From Hepsetus odoe (lineage: Eukaryota > Chordata > Actinopteri > Characiformes > Hepsetidae), in assembly GCA_017165825.1 (NCBI GenBank), contig CM029372.1, positions 5,666,988-5,730,987 of the forward strand: DNA of 64,000 bases, written 5' to 3'. Below, one piece after another: positions 38,440 to 49,586 of the stretch (its first letter is position 1; the number at the start of each line of letters is the position of its first letter). The position numbers and the translations under genes are program-made. The notes under the pieces are model-generated. The model was not told the DNA's origin and did no database searches. It was given only the letters and a program-made list of their open reading frames with translations.

Positions 38440-38605
38440 ACATTTTGGCCAGCTCTGATCTTCATGTAGATGCTAAATTGGCCATAGGTGTGAGTGTGAG
38501 TGTGTTTTTCTGTGTGTCTGACCTGTGATGGACTGGCGACCTGTCCAGGGGGTTATACCCTGTGAGAGCTGGGACCCTAATTAGGACAAGCGGGTATGAA
38601 AATGA
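38440..38605 (+). mobile_element. L2-like retroposon tail
   Basis: Carries the standard ordered words: tgctaaattggccatagg, gtgatggactggcgacctgt, gacaagcgggtatgaaaatg. Only the 3' end is present. Confidence 0.75.
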
Positions 38606-40600
38606 ATGAGTGGTCTCCATGTGGAGCTGGATCCAGCAGTGTGCACTAATGACTGCACTGTCAAGATTAGTTAATCTTTAAAGCTCACATTAAGTCATAC
38701 CGTGACCTAAACAAGTCTGTGTCACTTTGATGGCGAGCTGATGCTTCTAAGAGAAGTTCTGGGGCTGCATACAGAGACCTGTTTTGGGTGACTATTGACC
38801 CTTTAATGCTTGTTAACAACATTACCTTCTTAATCCTCGGGCTAAAAACCAACGAAGCAAAATCCAAACTCTAAATAGGTCTTGAGTGTTCGGCTATATC
38901 TAGGGAAGTGGATAATTTTGTACATTTGATTTTCTGCCAAACAAAATTCTTTGAATTAGATTTTTGCCTAATCAGAGAAAATGAATGAATCAAGGCCTAG
39001 TGAGTAAATTATCTTCTCAGACAGCAACTGCAAATGCATAACTGTATTTTAATACTTTACCGCAAAGGCTATGTTCATTTGTTTTCACTTCAAAAAAGAA
39101 AACAAACCTAAAATTATTTCCCCAAAAATGAATTTGCTAATAATAACTTGATGTGTAACCCAATAACTAAACTTTCATGACTCTTTATATGTGATGACTC
39201 AAAGTCTGTGTCCACTATGGCCCTTGTGATCATCAGTAGTCAGTGACGTTCATCCATACATGGAGACTTTCACCCTGATGAACCAGGTCCCTGGTCTCAG
39301 ACCAACCTATCAGAGAATAGGTTTGTTCAGCCTGTTGTTTATAGGTCAGCTCTTCTTCCCATTCACTGCTAAAAGGTGTAAATGCACAAACACAGTCTCA
39401 AGATTTTAGCTTTGAAAAACACACGTCCTTCTTTGTCTGAGAGCTTCTGAAGCATTTCGAAATTTCAAACCAAAACATCTGAATTGCCCAGAAACTGCAG
39501 AAGGGATGTTCTTCTTTTCTTGTGCTTGGGTGGTCAAAGGGCTCGCCATTACAAACATATTGCTGTAGACTTTAAGCCAGTGAATAGCTTAAGAAATCAA
39601 GTGAAAAATTTAAAAGCTCCTTAAAATCAATTTAATTGAAGCCCAGTATCAGTGTGTGAAGCATACTTTCACTGATGATTTTTAGATGATTTTTAATTTG
39701 ATTTTAAGGTGATCAATGTAAGTGTTTCATAAATGACTTAAAAGAATGTGATGCACTATGCAAACAATAAAAGTTTGAGAACATATAATTGTTTCTTCAG
39801 GTCATTCTCCAAATGAGGAAGCTAAGGTGCAAAAATAAGATTAAAACCACCTGTGTAATACTGCGTCTTCCGGCTTTGGGCCGGCAAAATATCACTTCCA
39901 TCAAGGCATGGAGTCCAAAAATTGCTCTGAAGGTGTGCTGCGGTTTCCTGCTTCCAAAACATCTGCTTTGAGAACTGAGTGCTTGCTTGCTGTCTAACCT
40001 ATCCAGCCCCAAAGCAGGTTCCACTGTAACGAGACAATAAATGTTATTCACTTGTGGTGGACCGAACAACTAACCTTTTGGTTCCAAGCCCTCTTCTCTT
40101 ACCAACCGGTCATATAAATTATGTTCTCTGTGTTGAGTGAAAGAAATGCAAACATTCTGAACAATGAAAAACTGAATAATTAAACAAACTGACAGTGGTT
40201 TTGTGGTCTACTTTAGCCACATACTCATACAGTTTGGCTTCACATCAGACCAGACCAGCAGGAAAAGGTCTGAGGATACAAGAAGTCTGGGGAAAACACC
40301 AAGTTACTGTAATCTAAACCATTTTAACCAAAACTAAGTTTAAAAGTGAGGAGTAACTAAAAACAGACCATCAAAAACTGTGCACATCCCTGTCACACTT
40401 CACTTGAAGCCTTGTTGTTTTTTATTCTGACTTTTTGAAAGTTTAGCTGATGTTCAGCATTTCAATGCATGCATTTCAAGGGATTACACAGACTGTTTAC
40501 AGGGAGGGATCACTGCAGGATGACATGATTCAGAATCAGCACTTCCTACGAATTTTCATTTAATTTTACAATCGCTTCATATTTCTGTAAATCTACAAAT
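38606..40600. other. Unassigned intergenic DNA
   Basis: No gene, RNA or named repeat recognised between the L2-like tail and the 31-bp minisatellite. Confidence 0.5.
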
Positions 40601-41154
40601 CTGACAGTCAAATTACAGCATCCCTGCCGGTCAGACAGCAGTACTACAGCACCCCTGCCGGTCAGACAGCAGTACTACAGCACCCCTGCCGGTCAGACAG
40701 CAGTACTACAGCATCCCTGCCGGTCAGATAGTTGAACTACAGCATCCCTGCCGGTCAGACAGTCGAACTACAGCACCCCTGCCGGTCAGACAGTTGAACT
40801 ACAGCACCCCTGCCGGTCAGACAGTTGAACTACAGCATCCCTGCCGGTCAGACAGCTGAACTACATCGCCCCTTCCGGTCACACAGCAGAACTACAGCAC
40901 CCCTGCAGGTCAGACTGTCAAACTACAGTACCCCTGCCGGTCACAAAGCAGAACTACAGCGCCCCTTCAGGTCACACAGCAGAACTACAGCGCCCCTTCC
41001 GGTCACACAGCAGAACTACAGCGCCCCTGCCGGTCACACACCAGAACTACAGCGCCACTTCCGGTCACACAGCGGAACTACAGCGCCACTTCCGGTCACA
41101 CAGCAGAACTACAGCGCCCCTTCCGGTCACACAGCAGAACTACAGCACCCTAGA
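40601..41154. repeat. 31-bp minisatellite, ~18 copies, upstream of dnajc2
   Basis: The unit is ctacagca(c/t)ccctgccggt plus cagacagcagaa-type spacer, 31 bp. Two unit types follow one another: early units carry catccctgccggtcagacag, later ones cgccccttccggtcacacag. Because 31 is not a multiple of 3, all frames rotate and a 140-codon open frame arises without being a gene. The later units contain ETS-like cores (complement accggaagtg). Confidence 0.95.
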
Positions 41155-41264
41155 AGTCGGAATCAAACTCAAAACGGGTCCAAAGCAAGACTTCGGTTTT
41201 ATGAAGGCTTTAGGAGTGACAATAATAAATCGTATAGATGTCAATAAATAAAACACAGGATTAA

Positions 41265-41600
41265 TCATATATCTTTTTAAAATTAATTAATTATACGTTT
41301 CATATTTTTATTTCATTATTTCAGTATTTATTTGTACATTTTTTTCTTCAATTTAATATTCATTTTTCATCGTTTCATTCTTGTTTTTCTCATTATTCTT
41401 TCTTTCATTCTTATTATTTCATGTATGTTTTTATTTTTTTCATTGCTTATTTTTAATTCATTATTTTTTATTTATCATCTATCCATTTAATATGTATTTA
41501 ATTTATTTCGTTACTTCGGTATTTTATTATTTTTATTTCATTATTTAATATTTATGAATTCCTCTATTGTTTCATTATGTAATGATTAATTTATTTTAAC
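41265..41600. repeat. AT-rich low-complexity tract (TTTATTT-like)
   Basis: About 330 bp dominated by tttattt, cattatt and tttcatt words with few G or C. It separates the minisatellite from the GC-rich dnajc2 promoter. Confidence 0.85.
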
Positions 41601-41604
41601 ATTT

Positions 41605-41800
41605 TACTGAAAGTTCCCGTGACGTTCCCACGTCCGTGTCCTCCAGTAAGAGTCCTCGTTTCTCGGTGGAACTAAAAGTCCGGGCTGTGTTGCACCCCGG
41701 ACTGCGAGGGCGCTGCGCCGTGTGTGTGTGTCGAGGCCCATGTGGAGGAAGTGAGCGGCTCTTCAGCGGCGGAGTGGATGAGCGGACAGGAGCGGGCACC
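41605..41800 (+). promoter_or_regulatory. dnajc2 promoter/5' UTR CpG region
   Basis: Composition switches abruptly from AT-rich to CpG-rich about 200 bp before the start codon and stays CpG-rich into intron 1. There is no TATA box, so this is probably a housekeeping-type promoter. Inference from composition and position. Confidence 0.5.
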
Positions 41801-42517
41801 ATGCTGAAGGAGGCTCCGGAGGGCAGCAGCACGGCGGTGTTTAACGCCATCGCCGGTGAGACAAACCACGGAGCCGGTGTTACTCACTTTAGCCTTTTAG
41901 CGACGGCGGACCGGCGGAGGCGGCAGCAGAACCGGGGAGATCAGCCGCGCTCTGTTTCTCACTCTCACAAGAACACTCCACACCGAGTGCTCACTCTGTG
42001 CTCGTGTATGTGCTCCGGCTCGGTGGGGAGTCTGTAAACAAGCCGCTGCGGCGAAAATGAACTCTCCCCTCGATGTCGCCTCAATTAGTCTGTCGGTCCG
42101 TCCCAGAGAGTCCAGGGCCAGTGAGAGTGAGAGTGAGAGTGAGGTCACATCAGGAAAAGACTCACTCAGTGCAGGAATCCTCCTCCTCATCCTCCCGATT
42201 ACTGAACACAACCACTGACTGGACACATCGTCAATGTCTTATTTAACTGGTCTATATGAGTCGTTTTCTTTATAAAACGAAATATAATCAATTTTTTAAT
42301 TTGATCAACTTGTAAATTAATACATTACGTTAAATCCTCCCTGGAGCAACTTGGGATTAAAGGTTTTGCTCAGGAGGACGATCAGGACCTCTTGGTTCAT
42401 GAGTGAATATCTTGCCATTTGACTCCAGCACTTCTGATTGATTCATTATGATTTTTTTTAAATAATGGCTGACTGTCAGAGTCAAAATGAAAATGTGATG
42501 AATTGTGCAGCCCTAAT

Positions 42518-42559
<42 letters not shown>

Positions 42560-45500
42560 AGCTGAGCAGGAGAGAGTGGCAAACCACACCTGGGAATCTG
42601 CTGGGGATTCTTATTTTTACGTTTCTGATCATCTCGAGTCATTCAGATTAGAAAAGGAACCAGACGATTAGGACTCTTAAAGCTTCTGCTACTTATCGTA
42701 CCTTGCCCGAGGGTTGAGACATCATTTAATCAGCGTTTTGAGAATGAAATGCAAAAAATGTATTGTAATAGTCCTCTATGATGAGCTGGATATCATAAGG
42801 TGAATTGTATTTTTTTGATTTACCACTGCTGTACAGTTGCGCCTGATATGAAAACCTAGGACATACATTTATAAACCCAGTACTCTCAAGAAATACAAGT
42901 TGTTTTGCTTCTGTGTTTTACCGTTTTGCATCAAATCACCAAGGCACTTACATCTGTGCTGAATAATGTATAAAATAAAAGTGATGTTCAAAATTGAGTC
43001 TTATTTACTTTCGGTTTTGTCTCTTCTCTCCATCTCAGCTTCCATACAAGTGCAGGTGGAACCTGTGGGGCGCTGGTTCGAGGCGTTTTTGAAGCGAAGG
43101 ATTCGAAATGTGTCCGCCTCGTTCCAGGAGCTGGAGGAGGAAGAAGAGCTGTCAGAGGAAGAAGAAGATGAGGAGCTGCAGCTGGAGGAATATCCCATGT
43201 TGAAAACACTGGACCCCAAAGACTGGAAGGTGCTGCCAGGAGCATGTTGAAGAACAAATGGTTTAACATGTTTAGTGAACGTTCTAAGTTTGGAGATGTA
43301 AATTGCATCGGGTTATGATTGGTTCTAGATTGGTTCTCGTATGGAGAAAGGTTGTCGACATCAAGTTAACGTATTGTTGGTTAGTGCAAAAAAAAAAAAT
43401 CTTGGCCTGTCATTGTGAAGAATGAGTGTTGGTGACCAGATCGATTATGATGTTTATGGAAGGCAGCAGGAGTCCGTTATTTTGGTTTCATGTCCAAATT
43501 GTCACCTGCTTTATTATGTTCAGTGTCCTGATGCCAGCACTGATAATATCTTCTCTCTGTTTCTAACGCAGAATCAAGATCACTATGCTGTGCTGGGTTT
43601 AGTTCATATGAGGTACAAGGCAACCCAGAAACAGATTAAAGCTGCTCGTAAGTGTTCTGATACAGTGTGTGTGTATATGTGTTTCTTGGTTACCAAGTCA
43701 GCCACAGATGCCAAAATGAGCTTTGTTAAAAGACTGGCTGTGATTGGTTGAAGAGTTTTCTATGATTCAAACAGACTGTTATAACAGAACTGTCCTGTTT
43801 ACATCGAATGTGTTAGAATATCAGACTGACATTAACCTGTTCATCTACAGGTGCACACAGTTAGCATTTCTCCATCTTTTCTATTCTTCTTTGTAGTTGA
43901 TCAAGTAGTTATTACAAGTTAAGTCCAGTGTTCATGTTTGATCAGTAGATCTGATCAGTCCATCATGTGTGTTGCTTATCTGTAGACAAAGCAATGGTGC
44001 TGAAACATCATCCAGACAAAAGGAAAGCTGCAGGCGAGCAGATTGTGAAAGGAGACAACGATTATTTCACCTGCATAACAAAAGGTTGGGGTTACCCCCG
44101 TTTCACCAAGAGGATTATTTTGCTAGAATATTGCAAATTTTATATTGCATACTTTGCCATCCAAGCATTAACAACAATGTGTCCTTTTTCCTGTTCCAGC
44201 AATAGAGATCCTCTCAGACCCTGTGAAGCGGAGAGCGTTTGACAGTGTGGACCCCACCTTTGATAACTCGGTGCCGTCTAAGGCAGAAGGGAAAGAAAAC
44301 TTCTTTGAAGTGTTCGCTCCTGTATTTGAGAGGAATGCCAGGTAAGAGCTACTCCACTGCGCTGTGCATACAAAGAGTAAAGGTTCACAGCTAAACCTCT
44401 CGTTCTCTGACAGGTGGTCTACTAAAAAAAACAACCCCAACTTTGGATCCTTAGAGTCATCGTTTGAGGAAGTGGATAATTTCTATTCTTTTTGGTGAGT
44501 TGGAGAGACTAACTGGTTCTATATAAATGCTCAGAGAACCAAATGAATGTAAGAATGAATTTTTGGTTTGGCGCAGTGCTTCTTCTCTATGAAGCTATCA
44601 ATATAACCTATTGCTCTGCTGTTTGCAGAAGTTATGAAATATTTTTGGCTCCTAGATTGAAAAAAAAACCAAAAAAAGCAGGCATGTTTAGCACGGCGCT
44701 CTGATAATTCAGTAGTACAATTTAGTGTTTCTTAACTCTGCTTCAAGTTTTGTCAGCATTATTCAGAAATTAGCTCTGATGTTGTTTCTGGATTTAAAGA
44801 ACTGGAAGAAAAACACAATTATCACATTCTGCTTTACCCAGATTTGTCCTGAGCCCCAAATTTAGTCTCTAGTCTGCAAACAAGCAGACTGAAGTAGTCG
44901 GTAGTCACTCAAAACTATTCCGTACAAATACATCCCAAAATTTCTCAATTTGTTTCTCTATCCCTTTGTTTTGGAACCACATGATTTCAGTGTGTAGCTG
45001 AATGCTGGACCAGCCTTTTTTAAGACATTACTTGAAAGTGAAAGTGACTACCCTTGTCATTGTGAAACGCAGCACAACACAATGAAATTCAACCTCTGCG
45101 TTTCACCCATACAAACACGGGCAGCAGGGGGCAGCTATTGAAAGCGCCTGGGGAGCAGTGATGGGGATGGTACCTTGCTCAAGGGTACCTCAGGGCAACC
45201 TACTGGTGAGGGAATCGAACCCACAATCTTCCGATCTGGGGCAACTCTCCGGATCAGGACATAGGACCTGTTCTTAGAAAACTAGGAACATCATCGATGT
45301 AGGATTGTTTTTGTGGCAACAACAGTTGTAAATACAATCGAATCTGATCCAAAATCATTTCACTTTGAGTGCTTTGTTTGGTGGATACCAGCCTTGGGCT
45401 ACCTTGAAATAATGTGTAGTGATGAAGTTTGTTCCTTTTAATAGCTTACAGTGAGTGATAATGAGTCCTAAACCACATTGACTGCACATGAATTTGGCAC

Positions 45501-48500
45501 TTACGTTCTGTACCACCTCAAAGAAGAACTTGGTGTGTTTTCAGAGGATTTGGGTGACTGTTGTCTTCGTGTTTTTCAGCATTATGTTTTAGCTCCAGTA
45601 CTAAAAAATGTGGACAACAGACATTCCTCAGATCTACATCTGGGCTAAATTTGAAATTCTCTAAATGAATCTGCATCATTTAACAAATCCCTGCAGTCCA
45701 GCTCCGGCCTCATTAAGAAATTATGCCCCAATTATTAGCTAAGCATGTTGAGATATATAATATTATTTATTTCTAATTGCAATAGGTAGCAAACACAGGT
45801 TGGAACTCAGAGGCCTCTGAGTGGAAAACTTTGCATTGTAATGTTGCGTTTGACTTATTGCAGCAGTACATGTTATTTATTTATTCATTCCTTCATTCAC
45901 TAGGTACAATTTTGACTCATGGAGAGAGTTTTCTTATTTGGATGAAGAGGAGAAAGAAAAAGCCGAATGGTAAATGTTATGCTACGTATCTCAGACTTTT
46001 CCGACCCCTTTCATTTACAGCAGGTTAACTATTCTCCACTCCTGTGTGTTCTTTCTTAACCAGCCGAGATGAGAGAAGATGGATCGAGAAGCAGAACCGA
46101 GCATCTCGAGCACAGAGGAAGAAAGAAGAGATGAATAGAATTCGTACCCTTGTGGGTAAGGCCAGCACAGAAGTCCATCCCAATGGCTCAGAGATGAAAG
46201 ATGAATTTTTATATTTTTGAAAATTTTAATACTGCAGTTCAACTCTGTGCTGATGTGTTACAGATACAGCGTACAGCTGCGACCCAAGAATAAAGAAATT
46301 CAAGGAGGAGGAAAAAGCCAGGAAGGAATCGGAGAAGAAAGCTAAAGCAGAGGCCAAGAAGAAAGAGCAAGAGGAAAAGGAGCGGGTGAGTTGTAGTGAG
46401 CTTGCTGTCTTGATTTTTTTTTGCTGTTAACAAACAAACTTTGCTTCTGGAATATTTGTATTTTCCTTGTGGGTACTGTTGGGGGGGGGAAGGTACATTT
46501 TTGTTTGCTAAAAATGCTATGGTCAGCATAATCTTAACCATTGAACTAAGCAGTTTTGATTCTGAATCTTATTTAGAAACTAATTTCTGAAATCTGAAGG
46601 TCTGTTGTGAGATGCTTGATAAATTGTGTTTTTTCTGTTATGCAGGCTCGACAGGCAGAGCTGGAAGCAGCTCGGTTGGCTCGAGAGAAAGAGGAAGAAG
46701 AGGCCAAACAGGCAGCCCAGCAGGCCAAGAAAGAGAAAGAGGTGCAGAAGAAAGCTATAAAGAAAGAGAGACAGAAACTCAGGACAACTTGCAAGGTAGG
46801 AGAGAATTTACGATCAACTGCCGGAGTACAATTATCTCACTATTGACTGTTAATGTTTCTTTTGTTGGTTTGTGTCTGTTCATCAGAACTGTAATTACTT
46901 TGTGGATACTGAAGCGGAGAATGTAAAAATGATGGAGGACGTTGAGAAGTTGTGTGATCGATTAGAGCTTATCAGGTACTGAGGCTCCTCCTCTAGTGTT
47001 TTTCTTTTCTTGTTCTTTGACCTGAGTAGAAAAGGTGGTGTGTACTTATTTACCACACTTGAATGCTGAAAAACATGCTGAAATGAATGCTTTTGTTCTC
47101 TTTTCTAGCTTACAAAATTTAAACGAGATTTTAGCATCAGGCAATAAGGAGGAGAGTAGAGCTGCCATAGAGAAGCAGGTAAGCACCAAGTGCGGATCAG
47201 GCATCCAGGGAGTGGTTGCAGGGCTTGAACTGATTTGACAATCGCTGTCAAACTTTATTCACTTTTTTTTTTTTTTGTCTTCTGTCTTGAATGAAGATAC
47301 AGAAATTCTGTAAGTTGAAAGTCTTATGTGGGGAAATTGTAGAGTTGTTAGAATATTTTGATGAAATTTGTTAAATAAGGAAGCCTAAGGGATGACATGA
47401 ATTTTATGAAATCGAATTCTAAACTGAAATATATCATTTTAATTATACAATGAAACTTATTCATTTTTGGAAGATAGAAACTATTGCATTTAGCTGTTTC
47501 TACGTTGCATAAATGTTGCTGTCAAAGCTTTCAGGGACCATCATCCTCATGCAGGAGCAACCCACATTTTGACTGTTGATGTACATAGAACAGGATTTCT
47601 TTTAATTAATCATTCTTTTAGATTTATGTAGGATATGATGCACTTGTCAAAGATGATCATTTTTATTTTTATAGTGTTTATATAAAAGTTGTAGTCAGTT
47701 TTAAAATCAATGCTGTTGATTTGTCTTCCTCCGTGGTGAGACACTGCTCAGGTCTTGGTGTTTACGGCCTGTTTTTTGACGTGCTGTGTGTATGTGCAGG
47801 TGCAAGAAGTGAATGCACAGCTTCAGCGTGAGCGAGAGGCCGAGGTGAAGGCCCAGCAGGCAGCCCGCAGCTTGGATATGAGCAGCACGGGCACTGGAGG
47901 GAGTAAAGGCTGGAACGAAGAGGATCTGCAGCTGCTTATCAAGGCAGTCAACTTGTTTCCAGCTGGAACCAACGCCAGGTCAGCCACCTACACAGACACT
48001 TAAACTAAGTCCACCAGACATGTACCTGTGGTCTCTTACTAAGTGGCCCCAGGATCAGAAGGTCATGGGTTGAAATGACCTTGAGCAAGGTACCGTTCTC
48101 GTCGCTGCTCTCCAGGTGCTTTCAATAGCTGTCCCCTGCTGCACGCGTGTGGGTAAAACGCAGAGGTGTAATTTTGTTGTGCTTTACAATGATGGTAATA
48201 GTCACTTTCACTTTTCACTTTAGATGGGAAGTGATCGCCAACTACATGAACTTGCACTCAGGCAGTGGCATTAAGAGAACCGCCAAAGACGTTATTAATA
48301 AAGCTAAGACTCTACAGAAACTAGGTGAGCACTCGGGTTCCATTTTGGTCTGTGCATTTTGTTTTAAGATGCAAATCCCATGAGACTTTCCTTCTTCTGT
48401 TTCTAGATCCTCACCAAAAGGATGAAGTTAACAAAAAGGCCTTTGAGAAGTTTAAGAAGGAGCATACAGCTGTTCCTACTTCTGTAGATAACGCTGTGCC

Positions 48501-49433
48501 TTCAGAGCGGTTCGATGGTGAGTTTCATTCTCTGAGCCCTTAGCTTTATCATTCTGTTGTGATACCAGCCATCCGCTGCTTAAACCACCTCTGGGCCTTG
48601 AACTATGTCTGTATGAACCGTTTTGGATAGAATTCAAATTTCATAATTTGGTTCTAACAGCCCACATTTTCAGCAAAATAATTTTTTCCCTCTCTACAGT
48701 TGTTGCACTTTTATTTATCAGCCCTAAACATGAAACTAAAACATGAAAATTAGCCTAAAGGTCAGATTTTCTGTGTAATGACATTGTAGCCTAAATGACT
48801 TCAGGCTATCAGCATTGCAGGAAACAGGATTACCTGGACTATCAACAAGTGAATGCTTTGTGAAAGTGTGATTTCCTTCATTTAAAAAAAATTAAAAATC
48901 AAACAAACTGAATGCTGTATTTAACACTGTACATTGGCCAAAAGTTAAAGTATGTGGTATATAAAGACATCAGCATGTACAGCAACTTCTCCTATATTTC
49001 ACTGCTTTTAAAGGATTTGAATTTACTTTCCATTTCTTCTCCTTAGGCTCATCTGGTGACTCCGCTCCATGGACAACAGAGGAGCAAAAGCTCCTAGAAC
49101 AAGCCCTGAAGACCTACCCTGTCAGCACTCCTGAGAGATGGGACAAGATTGCAGCCACCGTGCCTGGACGTACCAAGAAGGACTGTATGAAAAGATACAA
49201 AGTAAGCAAATAATTTTGCTTGGGCTTATTAACCAGACTGGAGTCTTTATGAAGTTGTTCAAATATTCTTGCATCCCAATTAAGCAAATGTTAAACAGCG
49301 AGTGACTTGGTAAATCGGCTGTGTTGTTAAATTCTCACGTGTATCTCTCGCTCTCTGTCCTGCACAGGAACTTGTGGAGATGATTAAAGCTAAGAAAGCT
49401 GCCCAAGAACAAGTTGCTAGGAGTAAAAAATGA
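41801..49433 (+). CDS. dnajc2: DnaJ (Hsp40) C2 / zuotin-related factor (MPP11), 17 exons, 614 aa
   Basis: J-protein of the ribosome-associated complex. With Hsp70L1 it stimulates Hsp70 at the nascent-chain exit, and it also has chromatin roles through its SANT domains. Exons: 41801-41855, 43039-43229, 43572-43647, 43986-44084, 44200-44341, 44414-44494, 45904-45969, 46064-46155, 46264-46385, 46646-46795, 46887-46975, 47109-47178, 47800-47978, 48224-48324, 48407-48517, 49047-49201, 49368-49433. Phases close at 615 codons with stop (human 621 aa). An acidic stretch ([12 protein letters not shown]) precedes the J domain. The J-domain HPD is at residues 116-118. [11 protein letters not shown] and [22 protein letters not shown] mark the ZUO-homology region. 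A long charged helix follows. SANT1 starts near W449 and SANT2 near W550 ([16 protein letters not shown]). The exon 4 donor (gttggg) is weak. Confidence 0.97.
42518..42556. repeat. (CA)n microsatellite in dnajc2 intron 1
   Basis: About 38 bp of CA dinucleotides. Confidence 0.95.
45035..45245 (-). mobile_element. Antisense tRNA-derived SINE in dnajc2 intron 6
   Basis: Starts with the complement of the SINE tail (gtgaaagtgactacccttgt), passes through ctgcgtttcacccatac, gggcagcagggggcagctat and cttgctcaagggtacctcag, and ends in the complemented B box (gggaatcgaaccc). The head is truncated near the A box. Confidence 0.88.
48035..48221 (+). mobile_element. SINE occupying most of dnajc2 intron 13
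   Basis: Core words aaatgaccttgagcaaggta and ctttcaatagctgtcccctg, then gtaaaacgcagaggtgtaat, ending in the family 3' tail agtcactttcacttttcact. The tail ends directly at the exon 14 acceptor (tttag, 48219-48223). The intron is 245 bp, so about three quarters of it is SINE. The head has a deletion. Confidence 0.85.
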
Positions 49434-49495
49434 CACACAAGTGGAAGGAACATTCACCCACAGCTCTATGTTCTTTTAATGTTATTGTGATGGTC

Positions 49496-49511
49496 TTTAT
49501 TTTATAATAAA
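49496..49511. terminator. Interleaved polyadenylation signals of dnajc2 (+) and pmpcb (-)
   Basis: aataaa on the plus strand at 49506-49511 lies 73 nt after the dnajc2 stop. aataaa on the minus strand (tttatt at 49496-49501) lies about 86 nt after the pmpcb stop. The two hexamers are 4 bp apart. Cleavage 10-30 nt beyond each would make the two 3' UTRs overlap by several tens of nucleotides. Confidence 0.75.
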
Positions 49512-49586
49512 ATTTATGGATAATGAACAGACTACATAAATAATTGTGTGTTGAGTGTGTTAACAGCATGAAGTCTCTTATTTCAT

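Noticed and set aside
40601..41154. Regularly spaced repeat resembling a CRISPR array
   Set aside because: The units are contiguous, with no unique spacers. The host is a vertebrate and there are no cas genes.
40825..41247. Plus-strand open frame of 140 codons with repeated NYSAPAGHT-like units
   Set aside because: It is a by-product of the 31-bp minisatellite, whose unit length rotates through all frames. There is no start context and no family match.
43001..43308. Minus-strand serine- or proline-rich open frames over dnajc2 exon 2
   Set aside because: They are shadows of the acidic EEEE-coding stretch of dnajc2 on the opposite strand.
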